Positions 53,444-61,855 of a DNA stretch of 64,000 nucleotides are shown piece after piece (the first letter of the stretch is position 1; the number at the start of each line of letters is the position of its first letter). Origin of the DNA: Burkholderiales bacterium 8X. GTDB taxonomy: Bacteria; Pseudomonadota; Gammaproteobacteria; Burkholderiales; Burkholderiaceae_C. Made by a program: the position numbers and the translations under genes. The DNA lies in NCBI GenBank assembly GCA_902506565.1, contig LR732703.1, forward strand, positions 3,578,256 to 3,642,255. The letters run 5' to 3'. The notes under the pieces are model-generated. The model made no database searches. It had not been told where the DNA came from and saw only the letters and a list, made by a program, of their open reading frames with translations.

Positions 53444-55171
53444 TCAGCGCGGCGCGGCTTCGGTTCCGGGTGGCGCCGGCGCAGGTGCTGCAGGCGCCGT
53501 CGGGGTCGGGGTCGGGCTCGGGCTCGGGGTCGGTACCGGCGCTGCCGGCGAATTGATGACGATGTCCGGCACGCCCGGAATGCCCGACTTGATCACCCGT
53601 CGCGGCGGCGATGCAGCCGGCGCCGCCACGGCATCCGCGCTGGGGGCAGCCGCCGGCGGCGCTGCCTGGCTGCCAGCGGGGCTCGCTGTCGGTCGCTCGG
53701 CTCCGCTTCCGCGCGACTCCGAAGCGGTCGGTGCGGCCTGGCCGGACCGCGGCTCGGACGCCGGCGTGCGAGCCGCACGAGCTGCCTCGACCGGCGGAGG
53801 AGAAGATCGACTCGAAGGCGCCGCCATCGATGCTGCCCCGCTTTCCGCGGAAGGCGCAGGCTCCGTCGGCGACGACTGGCGCTGCTGTTGTTGCTGCTGC
53901 GCTGCTGCCTGCAGCGCATTGCGCACCGCCGCCATCGCTGCGGGCGAGGGTTCGCCGGTGGCGGCAGGCAATCCCTTCTCGCGCCAGCGAACCTGGTTGC
54001 GCGTGATGTCGAGCACGGCCAACAACTCGGCACCACGCTCGAAACTCACCCGCCATTCCACCGCACCGGCAAGCGCCTTGCTCTTCAACGCCGTGATCGC
54101 GATCGAGCCCAGCAGTGCGCCCAGCTCCTGGCCCTGCTCGCGCGGGATGCCGATGCTCTGGGTATCGCTCTTCTTGAGCGTGAGTCGAGACCAACTGGAA
54201 AGCGCAGCGAATGAAGGCAGTGCGGCGAGCGGAGCCTCCGGGTTGGGCGCAGCCAGGGCAGCCGCGCGCTCTTGCGGGGTGAGCGGCGGCACCGGCGGCA
54301 ACGGCGCATCGGCGAGGGCACGGCTGGTCATGCGCGTCGACCTGGCAGCGTCCCGCTGGCTCGGGGCAGCTGGGCCGGCTGCAGGATTCAGCGCGAGCGC
54401 AGCCGCAGCAGCGTCGTAGCGCTCGCGGGCCAGGGTTGCCGCATCGCGACGTGCGTCGCCGCTCGGCTTCGACGCGCGCGCAGCCGAGTCCAAGGTCGAG
54501 GCATCGGTCGGTACCGGGGGTGCCATGGCCGAGGTCGACGGAAGCTGGAGCAACTGCGGCCCGGCATCCGCGGTGGCGGCTTCGGCGACCGGGGTATTCG
54601 TCGATGCCGACTTGTTCTCCGCCGAAGCTTCGAGCGACTGGCTTCCGCCTGCCGCAGCATCGTCGGATTGCGCCCCGGCAGAAGGAGCGGGTGCCGCCGA
54701 AGTCTCCGGACTTCCAGCTGGCAAGCTGCCCGAAGGGGTGGCCGATGAAGGCGCTTCACGTGTTTCAGGCGCCGCAGTCGATGCGGGCGCCGGCGATGCC
54801 GGCATTGCAGGCGCCGTCGCCACCTTCTCGGCGTCGGGCCTTGCGCCCGGCACGGGCTCCCGCTGCCACATCACGGTGGCGAGCACCGCCACCAGCACGG
54901 TCGCGAAGGCCGCGTTCCACGGCATGCGGGACCCGCCGCCAAGGCCGAGCATGCGTTGCCACCAGGGTGCTTTCGCAGGTTCGAGATCGATCTCGTCGCC
55001 GACCACGCCGACCGCCTCGTGCGCCTTGTCGAGGATGGCCTTGCGCAGCCGCCAATCGGGTGCCAACGAGTGATCGGGTGCGTTGTGCAGCGCGCGTCGG
55101 AGATGCTCGTCGCGCAGGTCGTCGGCGCCGCCGTCGTCGCGCAGGTCGTCGTCGACCGAGGTGCCGGTCAT
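53444..55171 (-). CDS. Membrane-anchored anti-sigma-like protein, low-complexity
   Basis: A 575-residue protein encoded directly after an ECF sigma gene (start overlaps its stop, ATGA). The cytoplasmic N-terminus (residues 1-80: DEHLRRALHNAPDHSLAPDWRL and KAPWWQRMLGLGG) precedes one membrane helix (about 85-102). A very long Ala/Pro/Ser-rich periplasmic region follows. One folded-looking block, about 320-420 (LSSWSRLTLKKSDTQSIGIPRE through WRVSFERGAELLAVLDITRNQVRWREKGLP), sits within it. A Gln run (about residue 428) and a PTPSPSPTPTPT tail are also present. The anti-sigma role is inferred from position and topology. Confidence 0.78.
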   Translation of the reverse strand: MTGTSVDDDLRDDGGADDLRDEHLRRALHNAPDHSLAPDWRLRKAILDKAHEAVGVVGDEIDLEPAKAPWWQRMLGLGGGSRMPWNAAFATVLVAVLATVMWQREPVPGARPDAEKVATAPAMPASPAPASTAAPETREAPSSATPSGSLPAGSPETSAAPAPSAGAQSDDAAAGGSQSLEASAENKSASTNTPVAEAATADAGPQLLQLPSTSAMAPPVPTDASTLDSAARASKPSGDARRDAATLARERYDAAAAALALNPAAGPAAPSQRDAARSTRMTSRALADAPLPPVPPLTPQERAAALAAPNPEAPLAALPSFAALSSWSRLTLKKSDTQSIGIPREQGQELGALLGSIAITALKSKALAGAVEWRVSFERGAELLAVLDITRNQVRWREKGLPAATGEPSPAAMAAVRNALQAAAQQQQQQRQSSPTEPAPSAESGAASMAAPSSRSSPPPVEAARAARTPASEPRSGQAAPTASESRGSGAERPTASPAGSQAAPPAAAPSADAVAAPAASPPRRVIKSGIPGVPDIVINSPAAPVPTPSPSPTPTPTAPAAPAPAPPGTEAAPR

Positions 55172-55833
55172 GCGCGATGCTCCAGCACGGAAAGGTAGCG
55201 CTCCATGCAGCCACGCAATTTCTTGAGGCCGTAGCGCAACCGGCTGCGCACCGTCTCGAAGCCGATGTCCAGCGTGCTCGCCATCCGTTCGACCGTGAAG
55301 CCTTCCTCGTGGTGCAGCAGGAAGGCCGAGCGCTGGTCGTCCGGCAGCTCGTCGAGGCAGGCCAGCAAGCGCCGGCCGGCAGCCCGCCAGAACGCCAGTT
55401 CCTCGGCCGAAGGATGCGCGGCGTTGGACAGCGCGATGCTGCCGCCGATCAGGCCGCGGCCAAAAAGGCGGGCTGCCTCGAGCCCATCGCCGTCTTCATC
55501 GTGCGCATCGAAGGTGAACTCGCGGCCGCTTTGCCGAAGACGATCCATGGCGAGGTTGTGCGCGATGGTGAAGGCCCAGGTGCGCCAGGTGGCGCCCTGT
55601 GGCGAAAAGCTCTGGCGGGCCGCGATGATCCGGATCCAGGTTTCCTGGAAGACCTCCTCGACTTCCGGTGCGAGGCGCACGCCCAGCAAGCGGCGCACGA
55701 ATCTCAGCATGCCGCTCTCGTGCCGCGCATAGAGCGCATCGAACGCGGTCGCGTCGCCGCCGGCGTAGGCCAGCATCAACTGGTCGTCGGCCATGGCTTC
55801 GTGCAGGGACGGGATCGCGGAGGGCGCAAGCAT
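55168..55833 (-). CDS. ECF-family RNA polymerase sigma factor
   Basis: A 221-residue sigma-70-family protein. Region 2 is at about 20-95 (ATAFDALYARHESGMLRFVRRLLG, EEVFQETWIRIIAARQSF, TWAFTIAHNLAMDRLRQ). Region 4 is at about 155-210 (LACLDELPDDQRSAFLLHHEEGFTVERMASTLDIGFETVRSRLRYGLKKLR). The stretch between them is longer than in minimal ECFs. The start MLAPSAIPS has AGAGG upstream; MADDQL at 55794 is an alternative. Coupled to the anti-sigma gene by a 4-base overlap and divergent from the VWA lipoprotein gene. Confidence 0.92.
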   Translation of the reverse strand: MLAPSAIPSLHEAMADDQLMLAYAGGDATAFDALYARHESGMLRFVRRLLGVRLAPEVEEVFQETWIRIIAARQSFSPQGATWRTWAFTIAHNLAMDRLRQSGREFTFDAHDEDGDGLEAARLFGRGLIGGSIALSNAAHPSAEELAFWRAAGRRLLACLDELPDDQRSAFLLHHEEGFTVERMASTLDIGFETVRSRLRYGLKKLRGCMERYLSVLEHRA

Positions 55834-55968
55834 CGGCAGATTTTCACCTCTCGTTGTACGGGCCAGCTCGTCGCCCGGGGTTCGCACGGAGCAAAAAAAT
55901 TCGGTTGGGCGCGAACCCTGCCGCGAACCGCCGGCCGTATCAGCTGCATCCACAACCCGGAGCTCCTG

Positions 55969-57570
55969 ATGATGAACCCTCTTCCCGCCCTGCGTCGTCC
56001 TGCCCTCTTGCTGCTTTGCGCCCAGATGGCGTTGAGCGGCTGCGGCGCCACCGAGCTGGCCGCTTCGCCCGCTCGTTGGCCGACCCCCGCGCCGATGCCG
56101 GAGCCGATCGACCAGCGCGGGCCGCAGTGGCCATCTTCGTTCAAGGCGCAGACCACGCCCAACTTCGAAGCGCCTTCCGCAACCCACTGCGCGCGCGGCA
56201 TCCAGACGGTCGAGGTGCCGGGAGACACCTTTCCATCGCGCCCTCGAAACAAGCGCGAGCGGCTCGACCGCGAGCTGCGTTCGGAGCCGGGCCGCGAAGA
56301 CAAGGCCGATACGAGTCGACGAGCTGCCTCGCCCGCCGAGAGCCTGGCGGCCGCAGGCGAAGCCACCTCGGCCGAAGCCCTGCCGGCGACACCACCGGCA
56401 GCGCCCGCGGCGCGTGCCGCCGATCGGAGCAGCCCCACACTGGGCGATGCAGCGCGCTTCGCTCCGCCGGCACCAGGCGGCTCGACGCCGCAGTTGCCGC
56501 AGCCGCTGCAGCGTCCGCAAATTACGCAGGTCGTCACGGCCGGCATGGTCGACGACAACGCGGACTTCGGCGCCTATATGCGATTCACCGCGCAGACCCA
56601 GGTGGCCTTCCGGGCCAGGGACGTCAGCGAGCGGCACCTGCTCCAGGTTCGGGATCGCAGCGGGTCGGCAGTGCCGGATGCCGAAGTCGCCGTCCACGCC
56701 GCCAACGGCGCCGCCATGTGGGCCCGGACCGATGCGGCGGGCCGGGCCTGGCTGCATCCCAATGCCTTCGACCCGGGCAGCAGCCAGGTCTACGAAGTGG
56801 CGGTGCGCAAGGACGGCGTCTATTCGACCGCGTACCTGCGTCGCGGCCAGAAGAGCGCGGTGGACGTGGTGCTGGCCCCGACGGCAACCATCGGCCGAGC
56901 CCGGCTCGACCTGGTGTTCCTGATCGACGCGACCGGTTCGATGGGCGACGAGATCGGCAAGCTCAGGCGCACGTTGAAGACGATCGCGGACGAGGTCGCC
57001 CGTCTGCCGAGCCGTCCAGATACCTGCTTCGGCCTGATGGCCTACCGAGACCGCGGCGATGCCTTCCTGACCCGGCGCCATGATTTCACCAACGACCTGA
57101 ATGCCTTTCAGAGCGTGCTGAATGCGCTGCAGGCCGATGGCGGCGGCGACTATCCGGAGGCGCTGAGCGAAGCCCTGCACGAGACCGTCCACAAGATGAG
57201 CTGGCGCGGCAGCGGCGCCACGCGCATGGTGGTGCTGCTCGCAGACGCACCGCCGCATCTCGACTACGGCGGTCCGCGCTATGACGAGGACATGATGGCC
57301 GCGCTCGGCAAGGGCATCAAGGTTTTCTCGGTCGGTGCGAGCGGCCTCGACAAGCAAGGCGAGGTGATCCAGCGGCAGATCGCGCAGTACACCGGTGGAA
57401 GCTTCGTGTTCCTCACCTACAAGGAGGCCGCGAACCCGGCGAGCGGGCCGGGCCGCGAGACGGTACACGACGTCGGCAATTACTCGGTGCAGACCCTCGA
57501 TCGATTGATCGTCCGCCTGGTCACCGAAGAACTTGCCAAGTTGCCCCGGCCAGCCGATCGACCGGCTTGA
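55969..57570 (+). CDS. VWA domain lipoprotein
   Basis: A 533-residue exported protein. The lipobox LSGC places the lipid-modified Cys at residue 25. A Pro/Ala-rich spacer (25-190) is followed by a carboxypeptidase-regulatory-like beta segment (about 220-300, VRDRSGSAVPDAEVAVHA, AAGRAWLHP). The VWA domain (about 312-500) has an intact metal motif DATGS in DLVFLIDATGSMGDEIGKL, with VVLLADAPPHLDYGGPRYDEDM later. GGAG at 55959 precedes the start. Divergent from the ECF sigma gene, which makes it a likely target of that system. Confidence 0.88.
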   Translation: MMNPLPALRRPALLLLCAQMALSGCGATELAASPARWPTPAPMPEPIDQRGPQWPSSFKAQTTPNFEAPSATHCARGIQTVEVPGDTFPSRPRNKRERLDRELRSEPGREDKADTSRRAASPAESLAAAGEATSAEALPATPPAAPAARAADRSSPTLGDAARFAPPAPGGSTPQLPQPLQRPQITQVVTAGMVDDNADFGAYMRFTAQTQVAFRARDVSERHLLQVRDRSGSAVPDAEVAVHAANGAAMWARTDAAGRAWLHPNAFDPGSSQVYEVAVRKDGVYSTAYLRRGQKSAVDVVLAPTATIGRARLDLVFLIDATGSMGDEIGKLRRTLKTIADEVARLPSRPDTCFGLMAYRDRGDAFLTRRHDFTNDLNAFQSVLNALQADGGGDYPEALSEALHETVHKMSWRGSGATRMVVLLADAPPHLDYGGPRYDEDMMAALGKGIKVFSVGASGLDKQGEVIQRQIAQYTGGSFVFLTYKEAANPASGPGRETVHDVGNYSVQTLDRLIVRLVTEELAKLPRPADRPA

Positions 57571-57594
57571 GCCGCCCACCGGATTGGCTATAAT
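57567..57594 (+). promoter_or_regulatory. Promoter of tRNA-Met
   Basis: -35 TTGAGC (57567-57572) and a perfect -10 TATAAT (57589-57594) are 16 bases apart. Transcription would start at about the first base of the tRNA at 57604. The -35 overlaps the stop codon of the VWA gene. Confidence 0.75.
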
Positions 57595-57603
57595 CTTGGG
57601 CTC

Positions 57604-57680
57604 GGCTCTTTAGCTCAGTCGGTTAGAGCGATGGAATCATAATCCACAGGTCCGCGGTTCGAGTCCGTGAAGAGCCACCA
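57604..57680 (+). tRNA. tRNA-Met (CAT, elongator)
   Basis: A 77-base gene with encoded CCA. GGCTCTT (57604-57610) pairs with AAGAGCC (57670-57676). D-arm GCTC/GAGC, anticodon loop ATCATAA (anticodon CAT), T-arm GCGG-TTCGAGT-CCGT. The GGCTCTT start and base-paired first position rule out the initiator type. A lysidine-modified Ile tRNA is less likely but not excluded from sequence alone. Confidence 0.93.
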
Positions 57681-57704
57681 AACGCAAGTCCTCGTGACTG
57701 ACAA

Positions 57705-57740
57705 AAAGCCCGCTATCCAACAGGTAGCGGGCTTTCTTCT
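57705..57740. terminator. Intrinsic terminator between tRNA-Met and the crotonase gene
   Basis: AAAGCCCGCTA (57705-57715) is complementary to TAGCGGGCTTT (57725-57735) around a 9-base loop, followed by a T/C-rich tail on the plus strand and, on the minus strand, by T residues complementary to A 57703-57707. It can end the tRNA transcript and the minus-strand catabolic operon. Confidence 0.85.
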
Positions 57741-57767
57741 TTGTGAGCTGAAGATGCGTAGCTGCCG

Positions 57768-58505
57768 CTATTCGGCTATCGCTCGACCGAATTTCGCTCG
57801 AGCCCGGTAAGCCAGGATCCGCTCTTTCAATCCTGCGCGGGTCGCCGAACGCACCAGTGCGGAAAGGTCTGCATCCAGCCACCCGTCGCTGCGCGTCGCC
57901 GCTCGAATAGCGATCATGGTGGCGCGATCGATCCTGGGTAGAGTGCAGATCTCGGCAAGCCATTCGTCCTCGTCGGTGGGCAGAAGGTCCGTGACCAGTC
58001 CGGCCGTCTGCGCTGCGGATGCATCCAACATGCTGCCATTCGCGATCCACTCGCGAGCCCGCTCCGTGCCCACCCGTTCCGCAAGGCGGCGGCTGCCCAA
58101 TACCAGGCCGAACTGTGCGCCGGGGAAACAGAATGTCGTCGACGGCCGGGCCGCGCGAACGTCGCACATGGCAAAGAGGTCGGCTCCCGCGCCCCATGCG
58201 CGTCCCTGGGCGCAGGCGATCGTGCGGATGGGCGCATACCAAAGTGCAGCGAGCAATTGTTCAACCCGGACGAAGCGACGCAGCAAGTCGCCCTCGGATT
58301 CATCTTCAAGTCTCGACAGGTCGAAGCCGGTGCAGAAGTGCAAACCCTCAGGCCGCAGCACCAAGGTGTGAACTGCTTCATCGGCGGTGAGGGTGTCGAT
58401 GGCAGACAAGAGCGCCTCGACCAGCTCCGTCGTCAATGAATTGCCTTTGGACGGCCGGTCGAAGTCGAGTGCCACCACACCCGGTGCAAGCGAGACCTCA
58501 CGCAT
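57768..58505 (-). CDS. Divergent enoyl-CoA hydratase/isomerase family protein
   Basis: A 245-residue crotonase-fold protein. The oxyanion-hole segment (HFCTGFDLSRL) is kept, but the usual catalytic glutamates are not. GGGCEL is replaced by GAGADL (Asp109) and PEIKLG by PGAQFG (Gly129 in the Glu position). It may be an isomerase, dehalogenase, decarboxylase or hydrolase rather than a hydratase. Last gene of the minus-strand CoA operon, overlapping the CaiB-type gene by 8 bases. Confidence 0.83.
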   Translation of the reverse strand: MREVSLAPGVVALDFDRPSKGNSLTTELVEALLSAIDTLTADEAVHTLVLRPEGLHFCTGFDLSRLEDESEGDLLRRFVRVEQLLAALWYAPIRTIACAQGRAWGAGADLFAMCDVRAARPSTTFCFPGAQFGLVLGSRRLAERVGTERAREWIANGSMLDASAAQTAGLVTDLLPTDEDEWLAEICTLPRIDRATMIAIRAATRSDGWLDADLSALVRSATRAGLKERILAYRARAKFGRAIAE

Positions 58506-59658
58506 CGTGCCGCCGGGAGGCTTCGGCCTCGCGCAAAACCTGCGTGTGTTCGCCGAGAAGCGGCAGCGACTTGTTCAGCGGTACCGGCGCACCGTCGAGC
58601 CAGACCGGGCAGCCGACCGTGCTCGTGTGCGTCGCGCCGGGCAGGTCGATGTCCTGCACGAGCTGCAGATGCGCGGTCTGCGGATCGGCCAGCGCTTCCG
58701 CATAACCGTTGATCGCCGATGCGGGCACGCCAGCCTTCGCGAAGGCCTGCAGCCACCGGGCGAGCGGTTCGATCATGAATCGCTGCTCGAGCAGCGCCTT
58801 CAATGCGCCTTGGTTCTGTGCGCGCAGGGTCGGCGAGAGGAAGCGCGGATCTTCCAGCAGCCGCGGGTTTTCCACCACGCCGCACACTGCTTCCCACAGG
58901 CGGTTGTTGCCGGCCGCGATGGCAAACCAGCCGTCTAGCGCCCTGAAGGCCTCGTACGGCGCGTTGCGCGGATGCGCGGATCCGAGCTTGCGCGGATTGG
59001 CGCCGGTGCCGAAGTATTCGCTCGTCTGCAATGCGGCGATGGCCAGCGTGGTGCCGAACATCGGCACGTCGATGTGGCCGCCTGCGCCGCCGGCCGCGAC
59101 CCGGGCGAGCATCGACGAGATGGTGAAGGCGCCGTAGAGCCCGGCCGCGAAATCCGCGATGGGCACGCCGCATTTGACCGGGGCGCCATCGGCCTCCCCG
59201 GTCACGCTCATCACGCCGGCCGCGGCCTGGATGGTGAGATCGAAGCCGCCTTCGCCCGCACGCGGCCCGGTCTGACCGAAGGCGGAGATCGAGCAATAGA
59301 CCAATGACGGCTTGCGCGATTCGAACCAGTCCCAACCGAGCCCCAGTCGCTGCATGACGCCGGGACGGTTGTTCTCGACAAGGACCTCGGCCTCCAGCAC
59401 GAGCGAACGAGCCAGTTCCAGGTCCGCCGGGGTCTTGAGATCGAGGGCCACCGAACGCTTGCCGCGATTCAACGATGCGAAGTTCTCGCTGTAGCCACCC
59501 GATAGCGGTGGCCATTGCCGCAGCGAATCACCCTCGCGCGGCTCTACCTTGACGACATCGGCGCCGTAGTCCGACAGCAGCAGGCCGCAGAACGGCCCCG
59601 CCGCCACCTGACAAAACTCGACGACCTTGATGCTAGCCAACGGAAGCTTGGAACTCAT
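58498..59658 (-). CDS. CaiB/BaiF family III CoA-transferase
   Basis: A 386-residue formyl-CoA-transferase-like enzyme. N-terminal IKVVEFCQVAAGPFCGLLLSDYGADVVKVEP, then RGKRSVALDLKTPAD, LVENNRPGVMQRLGL, FGQTGPRAGEGGFDLTIQAAAG with the conserved catalytic Asp region, and the C-terminal RFMIEPLARWLQAFAKAGVPASAI. Moves CoA between carboxylic acids as an aspartyl-CoA intermediate. Start MSSKLPLAS with AAAGGA upstream. The substrate is unknown; it sits beside a CoA ligase and a second CoA-transferase. Confidence 0.92.
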   Translation of the reverse strand: MSSKLPLASIKVVEFCQVAAGPFCGLLLSDYGADVVKVEPREGDSLRQWPPLSGGYSENFASLNRGKRSVALDLKTPADLELARSLVLEAEVLVENNRPGVMQRLGLGWDWFESRKPSLVYCSISAFGQTGPRAGEGGFDLTIQAAAGVMSVTGEADGAPVKCGVPIADFAAGLYGAFTISSMLARVAAGGAGGHIDVPMFGTTLAIAALQTSEYFGTGANPRKLGSAHPRNAPYEAFRALDGWFAIAAGNNRLWEAVCGVVENPRLLEDPRFLSPTLRAQNQGALKALLEQRFMIEPLARWLQAFAKAGVPASAINGYAEALADPQTAHLQLVQDIDLPGATHTSTVGCPVWLDGAPVPLNKSLPLLGEHTQVLREAEASRRHDA

Positions 59659-59686
59659 CTGAAAAATCCTTTCGTGGAGATGCGCA

Positions 59687-61087
59687 TCAAAGATCGCCCG
59701 CACGCAGGCGTCCGATCCATCGGGCATCGGGGCGGCTGTCCAATCCCTCCAGCGTCTCCAACGCAGTGGCTGCATAGCCCCTGCCGAGTTGCGCGCAGTT
59801 GGTCTCGAACTTGCCGGTGAGGTCGGCGCGGGACATGGGGCGATGCAGGCTGCCGTAAGCGTCGTCCACACGGCCCTGCCACAGCAGCTCGTCGCCGGCG
59901 AAGAACCTCAGCGCCCCGGCTACGTGCTGCGGGAAGACGGCCTCGAACGACGGGTCGGTGGTGAAGTCGACCTTCGAGGCCAGCGAGCGCGTGGCTTCAT
60001 CGAAAACATAGTCCTCGCGGAAATCGGGCAGGAACAGATGTCCTGTGCCGGGCTTGAGCAAGGCACGTGCGATGCAATACGGCGCGCTCATCAGGGCCAT
60101 GAACGGATCGGCCGGTGCGGTCTTGGTCGCCTTCGGCGTGAACAACGTGACGAAGCGACTCGTCGCGCTCGCTTCGATGCGGGTCACATCGGCAAGCCGC
60201 GGCAGGACATCGGCACGCGCCCGGTGGGTCATCTCCACCAGCGGATGGATGATGTACTCGAGGGGATACCACTTGAAGGACATCTCCTCGCACACCCAGG
60301 GCATGTCCGCCGTGCGCTGCAATGCTTCGGGCCGGAAATGGTTACCGGTAAAAGCTTCGAAGAAGCCCTGGTTCGTCTCTAGCACGGCGTCGGGCCCGGT
60401 GAATCCTTCTTTCGCGAGCAGGGCAGCCGCGAGGCCGGCCTGCGCGGCCCAGCCTGCCTGCGTTCGCTTGGTGGAGTTGTCTCCGCGCGAGATCGCCGCC
60501 AGTCCTCCCGCGTAGCTGCACGCGATGGCGATTGCCTGCGCAAAGCTCGCCTCGTCGAGCCGCGCGACCTTGGCCACCGCCGCCGCCGCGGCGATCGTGC
60601 CCAGGATGGCCGTCGGGAAGAAACCGCGATTACGCACCGCCGTGCCGTTCCATTCGGTCGAACAGGCGGCCCAGCCGATGCGCCCGCCGACTTCGTCGCC
60701 GGTCATGACCGCTTCCAGGAAGGTGCGGCCGTCCGCGTCGAAGAGTTCGCAGGCCGCCATGGCCGCCGGGATGACGATGGTCGAGAAATGCGCGACCGAA
60801 GGCAGGTGAACGTCGTCGAAGTCGTAGCCATGACCGAGCGTGGCGTTCATAAAGGCCGCGCCCGATGGCGTGAGTCGCTGCGCCCGTCCGATCACGCTGC
60901 AGGCGCCGCTGCCGGTGGTGGCCAGCTGCGACCTTTCGGCGGCGATGGCGAAGTCCTCAGGTGCGGAGGCGGCGGCACAGCCCAGGGTGTCGATGATCGT
61001 GAGTTCGAGCGCCTTGCGCGTCTCGCTGCCGATGTCGCGCAGGCTGCAGGCCACCGCCATGCGCGCGAGGTCGTGGTGGTAGGCCAT
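59687..61087 (-). CDS. MmgE/PrpD family protein
   Basis: A 466-residue protein of the 2-methylcitrate dehydratase/cis-aconitate decarboxylase/iminodisuccinate epimerase fold. Typical blocks: LELTIIDTLGCAAASAPED, AAFMNATLGHGYDFDDVHLPSVAHFSTIVIPAAMA, GDEVGGRIGWA and YPLEYIIHPLVEM. Catalyses some hydratase, isomerase or decarboxylase step on a carboxylic acid; neighbours suggest an intermediate activated by CoA. Starts 1 base after the CoA-transferase beta-subunit stop. Confidence 0.9.
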   Translation of the reverse strand: MAYHHDLARMAVACSLRDIGSETRKALELTIIDTLGCAAASAPEDFAIAAERSQLATTGSGACSVIGRAQRLTPSGAAFMNATLGHGYDFDDVHLPSVAHFSTIVIPAAMAACELFDADGRTFLEAVMTGDEVGGRIGWAACSTEWNGTAVRNRGFFPTAILGTIAAAAAVAKVARLDEASFAQAIAIACSYAGGLAAISRGDNSTKRTQAGWAAQAGLAAALLAKEGFTGPDAVLETNQGFFEAFTGNHFRPEALQRTADMPWVCEEMSFKWYPLEYIIHPLVEMTHRARADVLPRLADVTRIEASATSRFVTLFTPKATKTAPADPFMALMSAPYCIARALLKPGTGHLFLPDFREDYVFDEATRSLASKVDFTTDPSFEAVFPQHVAGALRFFAGDELLWQGRVDDAYGSLHRPMSRADLTGKFETNCAQLGRGYAATALETLEGLDSRPDARWIGRLRAGDL

Positions 61088-61088
61088 G

Positions 61089-61841
61089 TCAGGCAGCCTC
61101 TGCCATGAACGCGTTGGCGGCGAAGTTGGGGTAGACCTCGGCAACCTCTCGACGCGCGAAGCCGCGCAGCAGCGCGAGCTCGTCGGCGGTCGGCTCCTGG
61201 GTCGTGGGGACGTCCGAAGGGCAATCGAAATCGAAGCCGGTCTGCGCCTTCACCTCGTCCACCGTGTGGCCCGGGTGAACGCTTTCCAACGTGAAACGCG
61301 CGCGTTGTCGATCGAAGCTGAAGACACACAGACCCGTGACCAGCGCCACCGGTCCGCCCGGTCGGAACACACCCTCGGGGGATACGCCGGGCGCGCTGAT
61401 GAAGTCGACGCGCGGCACGAAGACCCGCGGCGAATGTTCCTCCCGGAACAGAATGGTGCGCAGTCCCGTGTAGTACTGCAGCGCCGAGCCGAACGAGCCC
61501 GCGAACCGGACCCGCGTTTGCGGGTAGCCGTCGACACCCACCAGGTTGATGTTGCCCTGACCGTCGATCTGGCCGCCACTGAAGAACTGGATGTCGACGC
61601 GACCCTTGGCCGAGAAGTCGTACTGCTCGCGGATGCCGCCGGTGAACAGCTTGTTGAACTTGAAGCTGCCCAGTATCGACAGCGTGAAATTGCCGTTGCG
61701 TTGCGCATAGACGGTGAGCGCCGCCGCTGCGGGGATCGGCGAGGTGTTGCCCACGCCGATGCTCTTGGCGTCTTGGCACATGCGTGCCAGCACGGCTGCC
61801 AGCAGCTCTTGCTGCGTGTAGTTCGAGGAGGTCGTCGTCAT
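61089..61841 (-). CDS. Family I CoA-transferase beta subunit (IpdB/GctB-like)
   Basis: A 250-residue subunit similar to glutaconate CoA-transferase B and IpdB: YTQQELLAAVLARMCQDAKSIGVGNTSPIPAAAALTVYA, VDIQFFSGGQIDGQGNINLVGV, VALVTGLCVFSFD and HPGHTVDEVKAQTGFDF. The catalytic-Glu (S)ENG-type motif seen in PcaJ is not evident; this position reads SILGSFKFN. That is reminiscent of IpdAB-type ring hydrolases rather than true transferases. Start at 61841 with AAGGGA upstream; an in-frame ATG at 61859 overlaps the alpha subunit stop. Confidence 0.85.
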   Translation of the reverse strand: MTTTSSNYTQQELLAAVLARMCQDAKSIGVGNTSPIPAAAALTVYAQRNGNFTLSILGSFKFNKLFTGGIREQYDFSAKGRVDIQFFSGGQIDGQGNINLVGVDGYPQTRVRFAGSFGSALQYYTGLRTILFREEHSPRVFVPRVDFISAPGVSPEGVFRPGGPVALVTGLCVFSFDRQRARFTLESVHPGHTVDEVKAQTGFDFDCPSDVPTTQEPTADELALLRGFARREVAEVYPNFAANAFMAEAA

Positions 61842-61855
61842 GCTTGCAGGTCCCT

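Noticed and set aside
53444..55171. VWA or adhesin function for the low-complexity anti-sigma-like protein
   Set aside because: No VWA, cadherin or repeat-domain motifs are visible; composition alone cannot support it.
54436..57570. A 1044-codon plus-strand frame with a long extension before the VWA lipoprotein
   Set aside because: The extension is antisense to the sigma and anti-sigma genes; the real start is the ATG at 55969 with GGAG and a lipoprotein signal.
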